Shown: positions 26,757 to 35,892, counted from the first letter of the stretch. The stretch: 64,000 bases of DNA from Rhodococcus sp. 4CII (GCF_014256275.1 NZ_JACCFE010000002.1:4382001-4446000), one strand, 5' to 3'. Notes: generated from the letters alone by a model not told the origin. Numbers and translations: made by a program.

Positions 26757-29501
26757 ATGTCGAGTTTATTGCCGTTCGTGATTGCCGGGCTGACGCTCGG
26801 TGCGGTATATGGCCTGGCCGGCGTGGGTCTCGTCCTGACCTACAAGACATCCGGTGTCTTCAACTTCGCCCACGGCGCGTTGGCCACCGTCGCCGCGTAC
26901 TCGTTCTATTCGCTGCACATCACGATGAAACTGCCGTGGCAGATGGCCGCCGCGATCGCCGTCTTCGTGATCGGCCCACTGCTGGGCCTGGCGATGGAGC
27001 TGCTGGCGAGACGGATCCAGTCGACGAGCCTGCCCTTGCAGGTCGCCGCCACCGTCGGTGTCCTCCTGGCGATCGGGGCTTCCGCCCAGCTGATCTACGG
27101 AACGGACCAGCTCCTGATCGTGCGTAAGTTCCTCGGAACGGACACTTTCAAGCTGGGCGGCACGACGATTCTCATCGCCGACGTCATCACCTGCGGTGTG
27201 GCTCTGCTCGCGACCATAGGGCTATCTGTGTACTTCAGAGTGACCCGGCGCGGCATCGCAATGCGCGCCGTCGTCGACAACCCTGAGCTGCTCGACGTCG
27301 TCGGTATGAGCCCGGCCCTGACCCGTCGGATCGCGTGGGTCATCGGCGGTGTGTTCACCGCGGTCAGCGGAGTGTTGTTCGCGCCGCTGCTGCCACTCGA
27401 CGCCGTCCAACTTACGTTCCTGGTCGTCTCCGCGTTCGGTGCGGCCGCGTTGGGAGCCTTCTCGAACCTGTGGGTCACCTTCCTCGGCGGTCTGGTGATC
27501 GGTGTACTCGCCTCGCTGTCCACCAAATGGTTCACCGACGGAATTCTCGCCGGAATCCCTGCGGCGCTTCCGTTCCTCGTCCTCTTCGTCGTGCTGCTGG
27601 TCTTCCCGAAGCGCGCCCTGTCGGTTCCGGCGTTCACGATCCCGCGTCCACGTCCGGTCTGGGCGGCACCGATGCGCATGCATGTCGTTGCCGGCGTCGT
27701 TCTCACCTTGGTCTTTGCGGTCGTGCCCGCGTTCGCCAGCGTGTACCTGACGGCATGGACGACCACGCTGGCCCTGATCATCGTGTTCCTGTCCCTGGTT
27801 CTGTTGGTCCGAACCGCTGGCCAGGTCTCACTCAGCCACGTCGGGTTCATGGCAGTCGGAGCGGTCGCCTTCTCTCAGATCGGGCTGAACTCCGGGTTGC
27901 CGTGGATCGTTTCCCTGATTCTCGCGGGACTCGTGGCAGTCCCGATCGGAGCGATCCTGGCCATTCCCGCGAGTCGACTTGGCGGCCTGTACCTCGCCCT
28001 TGCGACATTCGGCTTCGCGGTCCTGCTGCAGGAAATGTTCTACACGCAAAGCTTCATGTTCGGCGCGAGCGTCGCCACCCTGAACGTCCCCCGGCCGGAA
28101 CTTGCCTTCTTTCAGTCCGACACCGGTTATTACTACGTGGTTCTCGCGCTCGTCGTGGTGACCGCGATGGCCGTCATGGCACTCAACATCGGCCGCCTCG
28201 GCAAGCTGCTGCGAGCGATGTCGGACTCGCCGACCGCACTCGCGACGAGCGGCGCGTCCGTCAATGTCACACGCGTCCTCGTGTTCTGCCTGTCGGCGTT
28301 CCTCGCCGGTGTCGGTGGCGCGCTCGTCGGGGCCGCGCAGACGTCGATCTCGGCGATCTCCTACCCGCCGATGCTGTCGCTGACCTTCTTCGTTCTGATC
28401 ATGATCAATGTGGGCGGAATGCCCTGGAGCGCAGTCATGGCTGCGATCGGTATGACCCTCGTCCCTGCCTATATTCATGGCGAGACCGTCAACATCGTCT
28501 TCCAGTTGCTGTTCGGCATTTTCGCAGTTGTCGTTGCTGTGCAACCGAATTCGTCGGGCGGAGCCCCGGTCGTAGTACAACGCGTCGTCGACCGGATTTT
28601 CGGTTCGCGCGGTAACCACGCGAAGAAGTCGAAGGTCCCGGTCGCGGCGGTCCGGCGCGGGCGCGTGCCACAGGGTGAGCTGACGGTAGAAGATCTGCGC
28701 GTCCAGTTCGGTGGAATCGTCGCCGTCGACGGCCTCGGGTTCTCCGCGCCGACCGGAACCGTCACCGGACTGATCGGTCCCAACGGCGCGGGCAAGACCA
28801 CCACGTTCAACGCCTGTTCGGGCCTCAACCAGCCCGCCCGCGGCAGGGTCCTGCTGAACGGCAAGGACGTCTCTCGTCTGGGTCCAGCCGCCCGGGCCCG
28901 GCTGGGCCTCGGACGAACCTTCCAACGAATGCAGCTGCTGGACTCGCTGACGGTGCGCGAGAACGTTGCAATCGGTCTCGAGGCCGCGCTCGCCGGTGCC
29001 AACCCGATCAAGCACTTTCTGCCCAAGCGCGGAGAGCACGCGCTCGTCGATGCGAGGACCGAGGAAGCCCTCGCGCTGTGCGAGCTGACCGATCTCGCGG
29101 ACACGCCTGCCGCGTCCCTGTCGACCGGTCAGCGCAGGCTGGTCGAACTGGCGCGGTGTCTGGTGGGTGATTTCCGAATCCTGCTCCTCGACGAGCCGTC
29201 GTCCGGCCTGGATCGGGCGGAGACTGAACGGTTCGGCGAGATCCTGCGTCGCGTCGTCGAGGAAAGAGGGGTCGGCATTCTCCTCGTCGAACACGACATG
29301 GCCCTGGTCCTCGATGTCTGCGAGACCCTCCACGTCCTCGACTTCGGCAAGCACATCTTCTCCGGCACCGCTCGGGAAGCTATGCAGTCCCCGATCGTCC
29401 AGAGCGCCTACCTCGGGGAAGACCACGACTTCGAGAAGGCCGTCGCAGACGAACTCGACGACATGGCAGTGAAGCTGCCGGAAGGTGTTCCCGCGTCATG
29501 A
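26757..29501 (+). CDS. LivH-LivM-LivG fusion, ABC importer of branched-chain amino acid type
   Basis: One 914-residue polypeptide contains three subunits in series. Residues about 1-285 are LivH-like (KTSGVFNFAHGALATVAAY near residue 30), about 310-605 are LivM-like (GQVSLSHVGFMAVGA near residue 354), and about 640-895 form a LivG ATPase: Walker A GPNGAGKTTT near 672, signature LSTGQRR near 787, Walker B LLLDEPSSGLD near 806. AGGAGAGG precedes the ATG. In most bacteria these are three separate genes. The fused permeases and ATPase, with LivF and a binding protein next to it, form an importer. The cargo is probably an organic or aromatic acid, not an amino acid, given the neighbours. Confidence 0.9.
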   Translation: MSSLLPFVIAGLTLGAVYGLAGVGLVLTYKTSGVFNFAHGALATVAAYSFYSLHITMKLPWQMAAAIAVFVIGPLLGLAMELLARRIQSTSLPLQVAATVGVLLAIGASAQLIYGTDQLLIVRKFLGTDTFKLGGTTILIADVITCGVALLATIGLSVYFRVTRRGIAMRAVVDNPELLDVVGMSPALTRRIAWVIGGVFTAVSGVLFAPLLPLDAVQLTFLVVSAFGAAALGAFSNLWVTFLGGLVIGVLASLSTKWFTDGILAGIPAALPFLVLFVVLLVFPKRALSVPAFTIPRPRPVWAAPMRMHVVAGVVLTLVFAVVPAFASVYLTAWTTTLALIIVFLSLVLLVRTAGQVSLSHVGFMAVGAVAFSQIGLNSGLPWIVSLILAGLVAVPIGAILAIPASRLGGLYLALATFGFAVLLQEMFYTQSFMFGASVATLNVPRPELAFFQSDTGYYYVVLALVVVTAMAVMALNIGRLGKLLRAMSDSPTALATSGASVNVTRVLVFCLSAFLAGVGGALVGAAQTSISAISYPPMLSLTFFVLIMINVGGMPWSAVMAAIGMTLVPAYIHGETVNIVFQLLFGIFAVVVAVQPNSSGGAPVVVQRVVDRIFGSRGNHAKKSKVPVAAVRRGRVPQGELTVEDLRVQFGGIVAVDGLGFSAPTGTVTGLIGPNGAGKTTTFNACSGLNQPARGRVLLNGKDVSRLGPAARARLGLGRTFQRMQLLDSLTVRENVAIGLEAALAGANPIKHFLPKRGEHALVDARTEEALALCELTDLADTPAASLSTGQRRLVELARCLVGDFRILLLDEPSSGLDRAETERFGEILRRVVEERGVGILLVEHDMALVLDVCETLHVLDFGKHIFSGTAREAMQSPIVQSAYLGEDHDFEKAVADELDDMAVKLPEGVPAS

Positions 29502-30241
29502 CCAACGACAACACCGTTCCCGCGATGGAACTGAAGAACCTCACGGCGGGCTACACCGGGGCACCGGTCCTGCAAAACGTGAACATCACCGTCCCGCCGA
29601 GCACTGTCGTGGCTCTGCTCGGACCCAACGGCGCAGGTAAGACAACTCTGCTGCGCACCGCCGGAGGCCTGCTCGAGCCCAGAGAAGGCACTGTCACCGT
29701 GGCCGGCAAAGACGTCACCGCGGACCGCCCCCATCGACGCGCAGCAGCGGGCCTGTGTCTGGTCCCGGAGGGCCGGGGCGTCTTCCCGCGTCTGACGGTG
29801 AAGGAGAACCTGGCCTTGTTCGCACCCGCCGGCCACAAGCAGGAGGGCATCGACGTCGCGGTCGAGGCCTTCCCCGCCCTCGGTCGGCGGCTCCACCAGG
29901 ATGCAGGCAAGATGTCCGGCGGTGAGCAGCAGATGCTCGCGTTGTCCCGCTGCTTCATGACGAATCCGGAAGTTGTCCTCCTCGACGAGGTGTCCATGGG
30001 GCTCGCGCCCCTCGTCGTGGAGCAGATATTCGAAGCACTGCGCGCGCTTGCCGCGACGGGTACTTCGTTGCTGCTGGTCGAGCAGTACATCGGCCAAGCA
30101 CTGGCCTTCGCGGACCATCTCTACCTGTTGGAGCGGGGCGAGATCGTGTTCTCGGGGTCACCGGAAGAGATAGACGAAGACGAGCTGGCACAGAAATACC
30201 TCCACGTCGAGGCTTCCTCCGACCACACACTCAGCGTGTGA
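29498..30241 (+). CDS. LivF-like ABC ATPase
   Basis: The 247-residue ATPase starts at an ATG overlapping the LivHMG stop. It has Walker A GPNGAGKTT (about residues 43-51), signature MSGGEQQMLALSR (about 138-150), Walker B VVLLDEVSMGLAP (about 159-171), and the short C-terminal tail of LivF. The unusual LLDEVSMGL (V for P) occurs in LivF proteins. It pairs with the LivG part of the fusion as the second nucleotide-binding site of the importer. Confidence 0.9.
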   Translation: MTNDNTVPAMELKNLTAGYTGAPVLQNVNITVPPSTVVALLGPNGAGKTTLLRTAGGLLEPREGTVTVAGKDVTADRPHRRAAAGLCLVPEGRGVFPRLTVKENLALFAPAGHKQEGIDVAVEAFPALGRRLHQDAGKMSGGEQQMLALSRCFMTNPEVVLLDEVSMGLAPLVVEQIFEALRALAATGTSLLLVEQYIGQALAFADHLYLLERGEIVFSGSPEEIDEDELAQKYLHVEASSDHTLSV

Positions 30242-30330
30242 GGCCTGCTCGGTGCCCCAATACTTTCCACCGATACCCCTCGAAAAAACCCGTCAGCGGG
30301 TCCCCGGACACCGCGTCTCCAAGGAGTGAC

Positions 30331-31581
30331 ATGCGCACGTGGAAGAAAGCACTGACCGTGGCCGGCAGCGTGGCCGCCCTGGCCGTCGTAACCGGCTGCA
30401 GTGGAGCGTCGTCGGCGGGAACCGACCCCGTCAGCACCGTATCGGGCGATCCGATCCGCATCGGATTCGTGTGTAGCTGTTCGGGCCCGCAGTCCGATTC
30501 GCTCGGCGCGACGGACGATGTCGCCCTGGCGTGGGTCAAGGCCACCAATGCCAACGGAGGTATCAACGGCCACCCGGTCGAGCTTGTCGTAAAGGACGAC
30601 GGTCTCGATCCCACTCGTTCGCTGCAGGCGGTCAAGGAACTCGTGGAGGTCGACAAGGTCGTTGCGATCGTCGGCGAAGCCAGTCCTGTCGCCGATTCAT
30701 GGGTGAACTACGTTGATTCCCAGAAGATCCCGATCGTCGGTGGCTTGTCGTTCACGCCCGCCTTCCAGACGAGTCCCAATTTCTACGCATCCGGTCCGTC
30801 GCTGGCAGTGCAGGAATTCGTGGTCTACAAGATGGCGAAGGAAACGGGCGGGACGAATCTTGGCTTCCTCTACTGCGGAGAATCTCCCGCATGCAAGGAC
30901 TCTGAAGGACTGGCGGGGAGAATCGCCGATCATTTCGGCCTGGGATTCTCGTCGCTGCAGATCTCGAGCACGGCTCCCAATTTCACGGCCCAATGCATTC
31001 AGATGAAGGATAAGGGCGTCGATGTTCTGAAGGTTCTGGGAACGTCACCGGTGCAGTCCAGGGTAATGGAGAGCTGCCGTCAGCAGGGCTATGAACCCGC
31101 CACGATCTCCACGGCCGGTGGCATTTCGGACGATTGGTTCTCCGATCCCAACTTTGAGGGCAGACTTACCTCGTCACCGGCCGCGAACTACACCGACGAG
31201 AGTATCCCCGCCGTCAAGGCGTACCTCGACGCGGTCGACCAGCAGTTGCCCGATCTGCGTGGCACCAGTCAGTTCAGTCAGACGAATTCTCTGGTGTGGG
31301 TCGGATTCGAGCTGTTCGAGGCGGCTGCCAAGGCGGCCAACCTCGGCCCGACCTCGACACCGGATACCGTCCGCCAGGGCCTGTACGCCTTGAAGGACGA
31401 GACCCTTGGTGGTCTCTCCATCCCGCTCAATTTCACAGAGGGCACCCCGGCAAACATCCCGTGCTACTTCACGTTCGAAGTCAAGGACGGTGAACTCACG
31501 TCCCCCGACGGCCCGGGCTACAAGTGCCTCAGTGACGACGAAGTGGCGACCCTCGGACGCCTCAATCAGAAGACCGCTTGA
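30331..31581 (+). CDS. Lipid-anchored substrate-binding protein of the first Liv importer
   Basis: The ATG at 30331 follows AAGGAG, giving 416 residues. The signal peptide ends in the lipobox VVTGC (Cys23), so the mature protein is a lipoprotein on the outer face of the membrane. The rest is a type I periplasmic-binding fold of the branched-chain amino acid family (IRIGFVCSCSGPQS after the start, then GGINGHPVELVVKDDGLDP). A close paralogue is encoded at 45806-47041 (same CSCSG segment). The CSCSG region replaces the usual first ligand-contact loop. A fragment of another copy lies at 34450-34721. Confidence 0.88.
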   Translation: MRTWKKALTVAGSVAALAVVTGCSGASSAGTDPVSTVSGDPIRIGFVCSCSGPQSDSLGATDDVALAWVKATNANGGINGHPVELVVKDDGLDPTRSLQAVKELVEVDKVVAIVGEASPVADSWVNYVDSQKIPIVGGLSFTPAFQTSPNFYASGPSLAVQEFVVYKMAKETGGTNLGFLYCGESPACKDSEGLAGRIADHFGLGFSSLQISSTAPNFTAQCIQMKDKGVDVLKVLGTSPVQSRVMESCRQQGYEPATISTAGGISDDWFSDPNFEGRLTSSPAANYTDESIPAVKAYLDAVDQQLPDLRGTSQFSQTNSLVWVGFELFEAAAKAANLGPTSTPDTVRQGLYALKDETLGGLSIPLNFTEGTPANIPCYFTFEVKDGELTSPDGPGYKCLSDDEVATLGRLNQKTA

Positions 31582-31593
31582 TTCCGGCAAGGA

Positions 31594-31700
31594 GTGAGTG
31601 AAACGCAGGTCGTGTCTCAGGGCATCACGCAGGATGTCTGTCTGGCGCTGCTGGTCGACAACGCCCATACCGCTATCGCCGGCCTGCGGTCCGGTCACTC
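31594..31700 (+). pseudogene. Truncated copy of the small ORF of 34743-34991
   Basis: About 27 codons match the start of the small protein encoded at 34743, but the ATG is replaced by ACG and the sequence then jumps into the upstream flank of the first SDR gene. Relative to the second copy, 177 bp are missing between two TCGC stretches. The piece is therefore a deletion remnant, not a gene. It marks the left scar of the SDR duplication. Confidence 0.65.
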
Positions 31701-32560
31701 TTCTTGCCCGACCGAAATGAATTCGAGAATTGTGGAGAATGTTGATGAGTCAGCGCTTGCAAGGAAAAGTTGTTTTCGTGACCGGTGTCGCCCGCGGTCA
31801 GGGTAGGGCGATCGCGGTTCGCGCGGCCCAGGAGGGTGCTGACGTCATCGGCATCGACGTCGCCGATCACCTGCCCGGTGTTCCGTACGATTCGGCGACG
31901 CTCGAGGATCTGAAGGAGACGCGTTCGCTGGTCGAGGCCACCGGGCGCCGGGCGCTGATCGAGCAGGGCGATGTCCGGGACCTGGAGTTCATGACCTCGC
32001 TCGTCGACCGGGGTGTGGAGGAGTTCGGCCGGTTGGACGGAATCGTCGCCAATGCGGGAATTTGTATCCCGAACACGTGGGACGCGACGACGCCCGAGGA
32101 GTTCCGTGACACGATGGACATCAACGTCACGGGTGTCTGGCACACCGTGATGGCCGGTGCCAAGCACCTCGTCGATGCGGGCGGCGGTTCCATCGTCATG
32201 ACCAGTTCGTACGCCGGGGTCAAGATTCAGCCGTTCATGGTTCCCTACACGGCGAGCAAGCACGCGGTCACCGGGATGGCGCGCGCCTTCGCCGCCGAAT
32301 TGGGCAAGCACAATATCCGGGTGAACAGCATCCATCCGGGCGCTGTCGAAACCCCGATGGGCTCGGGTGACATGCAGCAGCGAATTGCTCAGGTGGAGCA
32401 GACCAATCCGCCGCTGGGCCTGATGGCGACCGCATTTCTGCCGGACCGCCGCATCGACGTGGACGATATCGCGGATCTGGTGCTCTTCCTGGTGTCGGAC
32501 GACTCGAAGAAGATCACGTCCGAGCACATCAGTATCGATGCGGGCGCGCACTCCTACTGA
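31676..32560. repeat. 885-bp exact duplication, copy 1 (SDR and leader)
   Basis: By line-by-line reading this stretch is identical to 34993-35877, from the TCGCC before the leader to the SDR stop codon, after which the sequences diverge. Exact identity over 885 bp in coding sequence implies a recent duplication or gene conversion. It could also recombine to delete 3.3 kb between the copies. Confidence 0.85.
31745..32560 (+). CDS. Mycofactocin-type short-chain dehydrogenase, copy 1
   Basis: The ATG at 31745 follows GGAGA, giving 271 residues. It has the SDR cofactor motif TGVARGQG (residues 13-20), NAG (about 98), and the catalytic YTASK (Tyr168, Lys172). The ARGQG motif, the VRD after the second strand and the extended TTPEEFRDTMDINVTGVWHTV region match the mycofactocin-coupled SDR subfamily (TIGR03971-like), whose NAD is tightly bound and re-oxidised through the mycofactocin cofactor. 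Carveol dehydrogenase of Rhodococcus is one known type. An alcohol-to-ketone or aldehyde step is expected. The copy at 35062 encodes an identical protein. Confidence 0.85.
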   Translation: MSQRLQGKVVFVTGVARGQGRAIAVRAAQEGADVIGIDVADHLPGVPYDSATLEDLKETRSLVEATGRRALIEQGDVRDLEFMTSLVDRGVEEFGRLDGIVANAGICIPNTWDATTPEEFRDTMDINVTGVWHTVMAGAKHLVDAGGGSIVMTSSYAGVKIQPFMVPYTASKHAVTGMARAFAAELGKHNIRVNSIHPGAVETPMGSGDMQQRIAQVEQTNPPLGLMATAFLPDRRIDVDDIADLVLFLVSDDSKKITSEHISIDAGAHSY

Positions 32561-32600
32561 ATCTCGCACGGCCACTGTACGAATCAATCGAGGAGCAAGC

Positions 32601-33209
32601 ATGAACTCGCGCACATCAGCCACGTCCTGTGAGACGCTCGAGAGTCGCCTCGAACGTGTCGAGGCACACTTCGACATTCAACAGCTCGCGGTTCGATACG
32701 CGCGGTCGGTCGATGCGCGCGACATCGATGCGCTCGCCGCGCTCTACTCGCCCAGTGCCGACTACACCCGTTTCGGATTCTCGGACGCTCTGGGCCCTGA
32801 GGGTGTACGCGCCATGTTCGACAGCGACGATGTCCTGACCAGGTTCTACCGCAGCATGCATCAGATCTGCGGTCACGTTGTGGATCTTGTCGACAGCGAC
32901 CACGCCGAGGGCACCGTCTACTGTCGCGTAGAGCACGAAGACGGGGACGATTGGATCGTCCAGTTGATGGTGTATTTCGACCGCTATATTCGCGTCGACG
33001 GCCGCTGGCTCTTCGATGATCGTCAAATGGCCTATCTTCACACTGGCGACCCTCGGCAGTCGCCTCAGGACGCCGGCTTCGTATCCTGGCCGAGCCGACC
33101 CGACGCGCACTCCCGATTCCGCCCCACCTTGCCCCACCGCTGGAAGACCTGGGACGAATTCTGGAGTCGCCATCGTGACCAGGTTGCGAAGCGTACGTCT
33201 ATGTCCTGA
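32601..33209 (+). CDS. SnoaL-like (NTF2-fold) protein
   Basis: The 202-residue product, from the ATG at 32601 after GAGGAG, fits the SnoaL_4 group of NTF2-fold proteins. The typical N-terminal helix pair (LAVRYARSVDARDIDALAAL, about residues 30-49) is followed by a DYTRF strand and a MHQICGHVVDL pattern. These small cup-shaped domains act as isomerases, hydratases, dehydratases or ring-hydroxylase small-subunit relatives. It lies 40 bp after SDR copy 1, probably in the same transcript. The exact reaction is unknown. Confidence 0.75.
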   Translation: MNSRTSATSCETLESRLERVEAHFDIQQLAVRYARSVDARDIDALAALYSPSADYTRFGFSDALGPEGVRAMFDSDDVLTRFYRSMHQICGHVVDLVDSDHAEGTVYCRVEHEDGDDWIVQLMVYFDRYIRVDGRWLFDDRQMAYLHTGDPRQSPQDAGFVSWPSRPDAHSRFRPTLPHRWKTWDEFWSRHRDQVAKRTSMS

Positions 33210-33300
33210 ATCAACTTGGTAGGCGCAGCTACCCATTGAATCGAGCGGAACATTCCGGAGGCTCGATCCTGGCTCCAGGCGTTCCGCCCGCTACGAAAGG

Positions 33301-34443
33301 ATGCACACGTTGTCGACACCGCTGCTCAGTCCACTACGCATCGGCAGGGTTCGCGCTCGGAATCGAGTCTTCATGGCACCCTGCACGCGTCACCGTGCTG
33401 ACATCGACCAGGTGCCGACGTCGGTAATGGCGACCTACTACGCCCAGCGCGCGTCCGCCGGGCTGATCATCACGGAGGGTGTGAATCCGTCTCCACATGG
33501 GCGGGGATACTACAACGTGCCCGCCCTTTACACCGATGAACACGAGCGGGGATGGGTACCTGTCACCGATGCCGTGCACGACGCCGGTGGGCTGATCTTT
33601 GCCCAGCTGATGCACGTCGGTCGAATATCGTTCCCTGAACTATTGCCGGGTGGGGTGAACCCGATCGCCCCTTCGGCGGTGCAACCAGACCCGGCATTTC
33701 GTGGCTATCCGATCAGGTGCCCACGGCACGATCGGCCATTCCCTGTACCCGAAGCGCTCGACACGGCAGGAATCTCGAGGGAAGTCGGCTTCTTCAGGGA
33801 GGCGACCATCCGGGCAATGCGTGCAGGATTCGACGGAATCCAGATCCACGCCGCGAGTGGCTATCTGCCCATGCAATTCTTGTCGTCCAACGCCAACGAG
33901 CGAACGGACGCCTACGGAGGATCAATCGCGAATCGCTCGCGGTTCCTGCTCGAGTGCCTCGAAGCTGCCGCTGAGATCGCTGGTCCAGAGACGGTCGCCG
34001 TAAAGCTGTCGCCAGGTTTCAACTTCAACGACGTTCGCAACGAAGACACCCAGGAGCTGTATGCGTACCTGTCAAGCCGCCTGAATACGATGGGGCTCGC
34101 GTTTGTCGAGGTCGCGGACTATCGCGGATCGCACTCGGAGATACCCCGGCTCGACCCGATTGCGCTGATCAGAGCCCACTACTCGGGCGCGCTCGTCGCC
34201 AACGGCGGGTTCGATAGAGAATCAGCCGAGTCGCTACTCGAACTCGGGGGAGCCGACGCGGTGAGCTTCGGCGCTTCGTTCATCGCCAATCCGGATCTCC
34301 CGGAGCGCTTCCGTACCCGTGCGCCACTAAATGCACCGGACCGTGCGTCGTTCTACGTTTCTCCGACGGGTGACCTGTCCACAGGGTATATCGACTATCC
34401 CTCCCTTCATTGGACGCCGGGCAGCTCTGCGGCGGTTTCTTGA
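33301..34443 (+). CDS. Old-yellow-enzyme family NADH:flavin oxidoreductase
   Basis: The 380-residue TIM-barrel flavoprotein starts at an ATG after CGAAAGG. It has the OYE signatures: PLLSPLRIGRVRARNRVFMAPCTR near the N-terminus (in which residues 9-25 are typical), then FAQLMHVGR, GFDGIQIHAASGYLPMQF near residue 180, and NERTDAYGGSIANRSRF. OYE enzymes reduce activated C=C bonds of enones or remove ring unsaturation using FMN and NAD(P)H. HAASGYL is a variant of the usual HGAHGYL, so the active-site histidine pair may differ. The gene ends at the junction to the duplicated substrate-binding-protein fragment, so its tail may have been changed by recombination. Confidence 0.8.
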   Translation: MHTLSTPLLSPLRIGRVRARNRVFMAPCTRHRADIDQVPTSVMATYYAQRASAGLIITEGVNPSPHGRGYYNVPALYTDEHERGWVPVTDAVHDAGGLIFAQLMHVGRISFPELLPGGVNPIAPSAVQPDPAFRGYPIRCPRHDRPFPVPEALDTAGISREVGFFREATIRAMRAGFDGIQIHAASGYLPMQFLSSNANERTDAYGGSIANRSRFLLECLEAAAEIAGPETVAVKLSPGFNFNDVRNEDTQELYAYLSSRLNTMGLAFVEVADYRGSHSEIPRLDPIALIRAHYSGALVANGGFDRESAESLLELGGADAVSFGASFIANPDLPERFRTRAPLNAPDRASFYVSPTGDLSTGYIDYPSLHWTPGSSAAVS

Positions 34444-34449
34444 CGGACC

Positions 34450-34721
34450 AGTTGTTCGAGGCCGCCGCGAAGGCTGGCAACGTCGGTCCGACGTCGACGC
34501 CGGACGATGTGCGAAAAGGTCTGTACGCTCTGAAGGATGAAACGCTCGGCGGTTTCTCCATCCCGCTCAATTTCACAGAGGGCACCCCGGCAAACATCCC
34601 GTGCTACTTCACGTTCGAAGTCAAGGACGGTGAACTGACGTCCCCCGACGGCCCGGGCTACAAGTGCCTCAGTGACGACGAGGTGGCCAACCTCCAGCGG
34701 CTGAACCAGCCGAATACGTAA
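34450..34721 (+). pseudogene. C-terminal fragment of a Liv-type substrate-binding protein
   Basis: This fragment encodes about 90 residues that match the C-terminus of the binding protein at 30331-31581 (LFEAAAKAGNVGPTSTP, then GTPANIPCYFTFEVKDGELT). The first 300 residues are missing and replaced by the OYE gene. A nucleotide block near 34556-34680 is almost identical to 31416-31540, while nearby codons differ, so the two are diverged copies with later conversion. No start or signal peptide is present. It is the left scar of the second duplicated block. Confidence 0.75.
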
Positions 34722-34742
34722 CCGATCCAAGGAGTGAGTGAA

Positions 34743-34991
34743 ATGCAGGTCGTGAATCAGGGCATCACGCAGGATGTCTCTCTGGCGGTGCTGCTCGACA
34801 ATGCCCGTACAGCGATCGCGGCGGCTCGGGATGCCGGCCTCGACATCCAGAGCATCGGCATCAGCCCTGCCGACTTCGAAGCGGTCCGGGAGGCGAAGGA
34901 GTTCGAGCTGCGGGTCGGTGTTCCGCTGCGGCTCTTCGGTATCGCCATCGAATCCGACGACGAGGTCGGTCTGGGCGCGGTGCGCCTGTAA
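34743..34991 (+). CDS. Small conserved protein, intact copy
   Basis: The ATG at 34743 follows AAGGAGTGAGTGA, giving 82 residues with no membrane segment or recognised motif. An N-terminal half (QVVNQGITQDVSLAVLLDNA) is followed by a mixed helix-strand part. The truncated remnant at 31594-31700 is its only other copy in the window, so it was part of the ancestral binding protein - small protein - SDR order. The function is unknown. The gene may be real because its Shine-Dalgarno site is good and its codon use is normal. Confidence 0.55.
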   Translation: MQVVNQGITQDVSLAVLLDNARTAIAAARDAGLDIQSIGISPADFEAVREAKEFELRVGVPLRLFGIAIESDDEVGLGAVRL

Positions 34992-34992
34992 T

Positions 34993-35877
34993 TCGCCGGC
35001 CTGCGGTCCGGTCACTCTTCTTGCCCGACCGAAATGAATTCGAGAATTGTGGAGAATGTTGATGAGTCAGCGCTTGCAAGGAAAAGTTGTTTTCGTGACC
35101 GGTGTCGCCCGCGGTCAGGGTAGGGCGATCGCGGTTCGCGCGGCCCAGGAGGGTGCTGACGTCATCGGCATCGACGTCGCCGATCACCTGCCCGGTGTTC
35201 CGTACGATTCGGCGACGCTCGAGGATCTGAAGGAGACGCGTTCGCTGGTCGAGGCCACCGGGCGCCGGGCGCTGATCGAGCAGGGCGATGTCCGGGACCT
35301 GGAGTTCATGACCTCGCTCGTCGACCGGGGTGTGGAGGAGTTCGGCCGGTTGGACGGAATCGTCGCCAATGCGGGAATTTGTATCCCGAACACGTGGGAC
35401 GCGACGACGCCCGAGGAGTTCCGTGACACGATGGACATCAACGTCACGGGTGTCTGGCACACCGTGATGGCCGGTGCCAAGCACCTCGTCGATGCGGGCG
35501 GCGGTTCCATCGTCATGACCAGTTCGTACGCCGGGGTCAAGATTCAGCCGTTCATGGTTCCCTACACGGCGAGCAAGCACGCGGTCACCGGGATGGCGCG
35601 CGCCTTCGCCGCCGAATTGGGCAAGCACAATATCCGGGTGAACAGCATCCATCCGGGCGCTGTCGAAACCCCGATGGGCTCGGGTGACATGCAGCAGCGA
35701 ATTGCTCAGGTGGAGCAGACCAATCCGCCGCTGGGCCTGATGGCGACCGCATTTCTGCCGGACCGCCGCATCGACGTGGACGATATCGCGGATCTGGTGC
35801 TCTTCCTGGTGTCGGACGACTCGAAGAAGATCACGTCCGAGCACATCAGTATCGATGCGGGCGCGCACTCCTACTGA
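34993..35877. repeat. 885-bp exact duplication, copy 2
   Basis: Identical to 31676-32560. The left boundary is TCGCC; the right boundary is the TGA of the SDR, after which the terminator at 35893 begins. The offset between copies is 3317 bp, whereas the substrate-binding-protein tails are offset by 3140 bp; the 177-bp difference is the segment missing from the first small-ORF copy. Confidence 0.85.
35062..35877 (+). CDS. Mycofactocin-type short-chain dehydrogenase, copy 2
   Basis: This gene encodes the same 271-residue SDR as the gene at 31745-32560, with TGVARGQG at residues 13-20 and the Tyr168/Lys172 catalytic pair. The same GGAGA site lies upstream. Its left neighbour is the small ORF at 34743-34991, the arrangement that probably predates the duplication, and the terminator follows its stop. 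Two identical copies could simply raise dosage, or one could be a recent, dispensable by-product of recombination. Preferred substrates are unknown. Confidence 0.85.
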   Translation: MSQRLQGKVVFVTGVARGQGRAIAVRAAQEGADVIGIDVADHLPGVPYDSATLEDLKETRSLVEATGRRALIEQGDVRDLEFMTSLVDRGVEEFGRLDGIVANAGICIPNTWDATTPEEFRDTMDINVTGVWHTVMAGAKHLVDAGGGSIVMTSSYAGVKIQPFMVPYTASKHAVTGMARAFAAELGKHNIRVNSIHPGAVETPMGSGDMQQRIAQVEQTNPPLGLMATAFLPDRRIDVDDIADLVLFLVSDDSKKITSEHISIDAGAHSY

Positions 35878-35892
35878 GCCGGCCGTTCAGCG

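Noticed and set aside
30288..30301. ACCCG/CGGGT hairpin before the first binding-protein gene
   Set aside because: Only a 5-bp stem; could be chance in GC-rich DNA.
34410..34721. Apparent 103-residue gene
   Set aside because: It is the C-terminal fragment of a binding protein fused to a short unrelated leader, without signal peptide; kept as a pseudogene.
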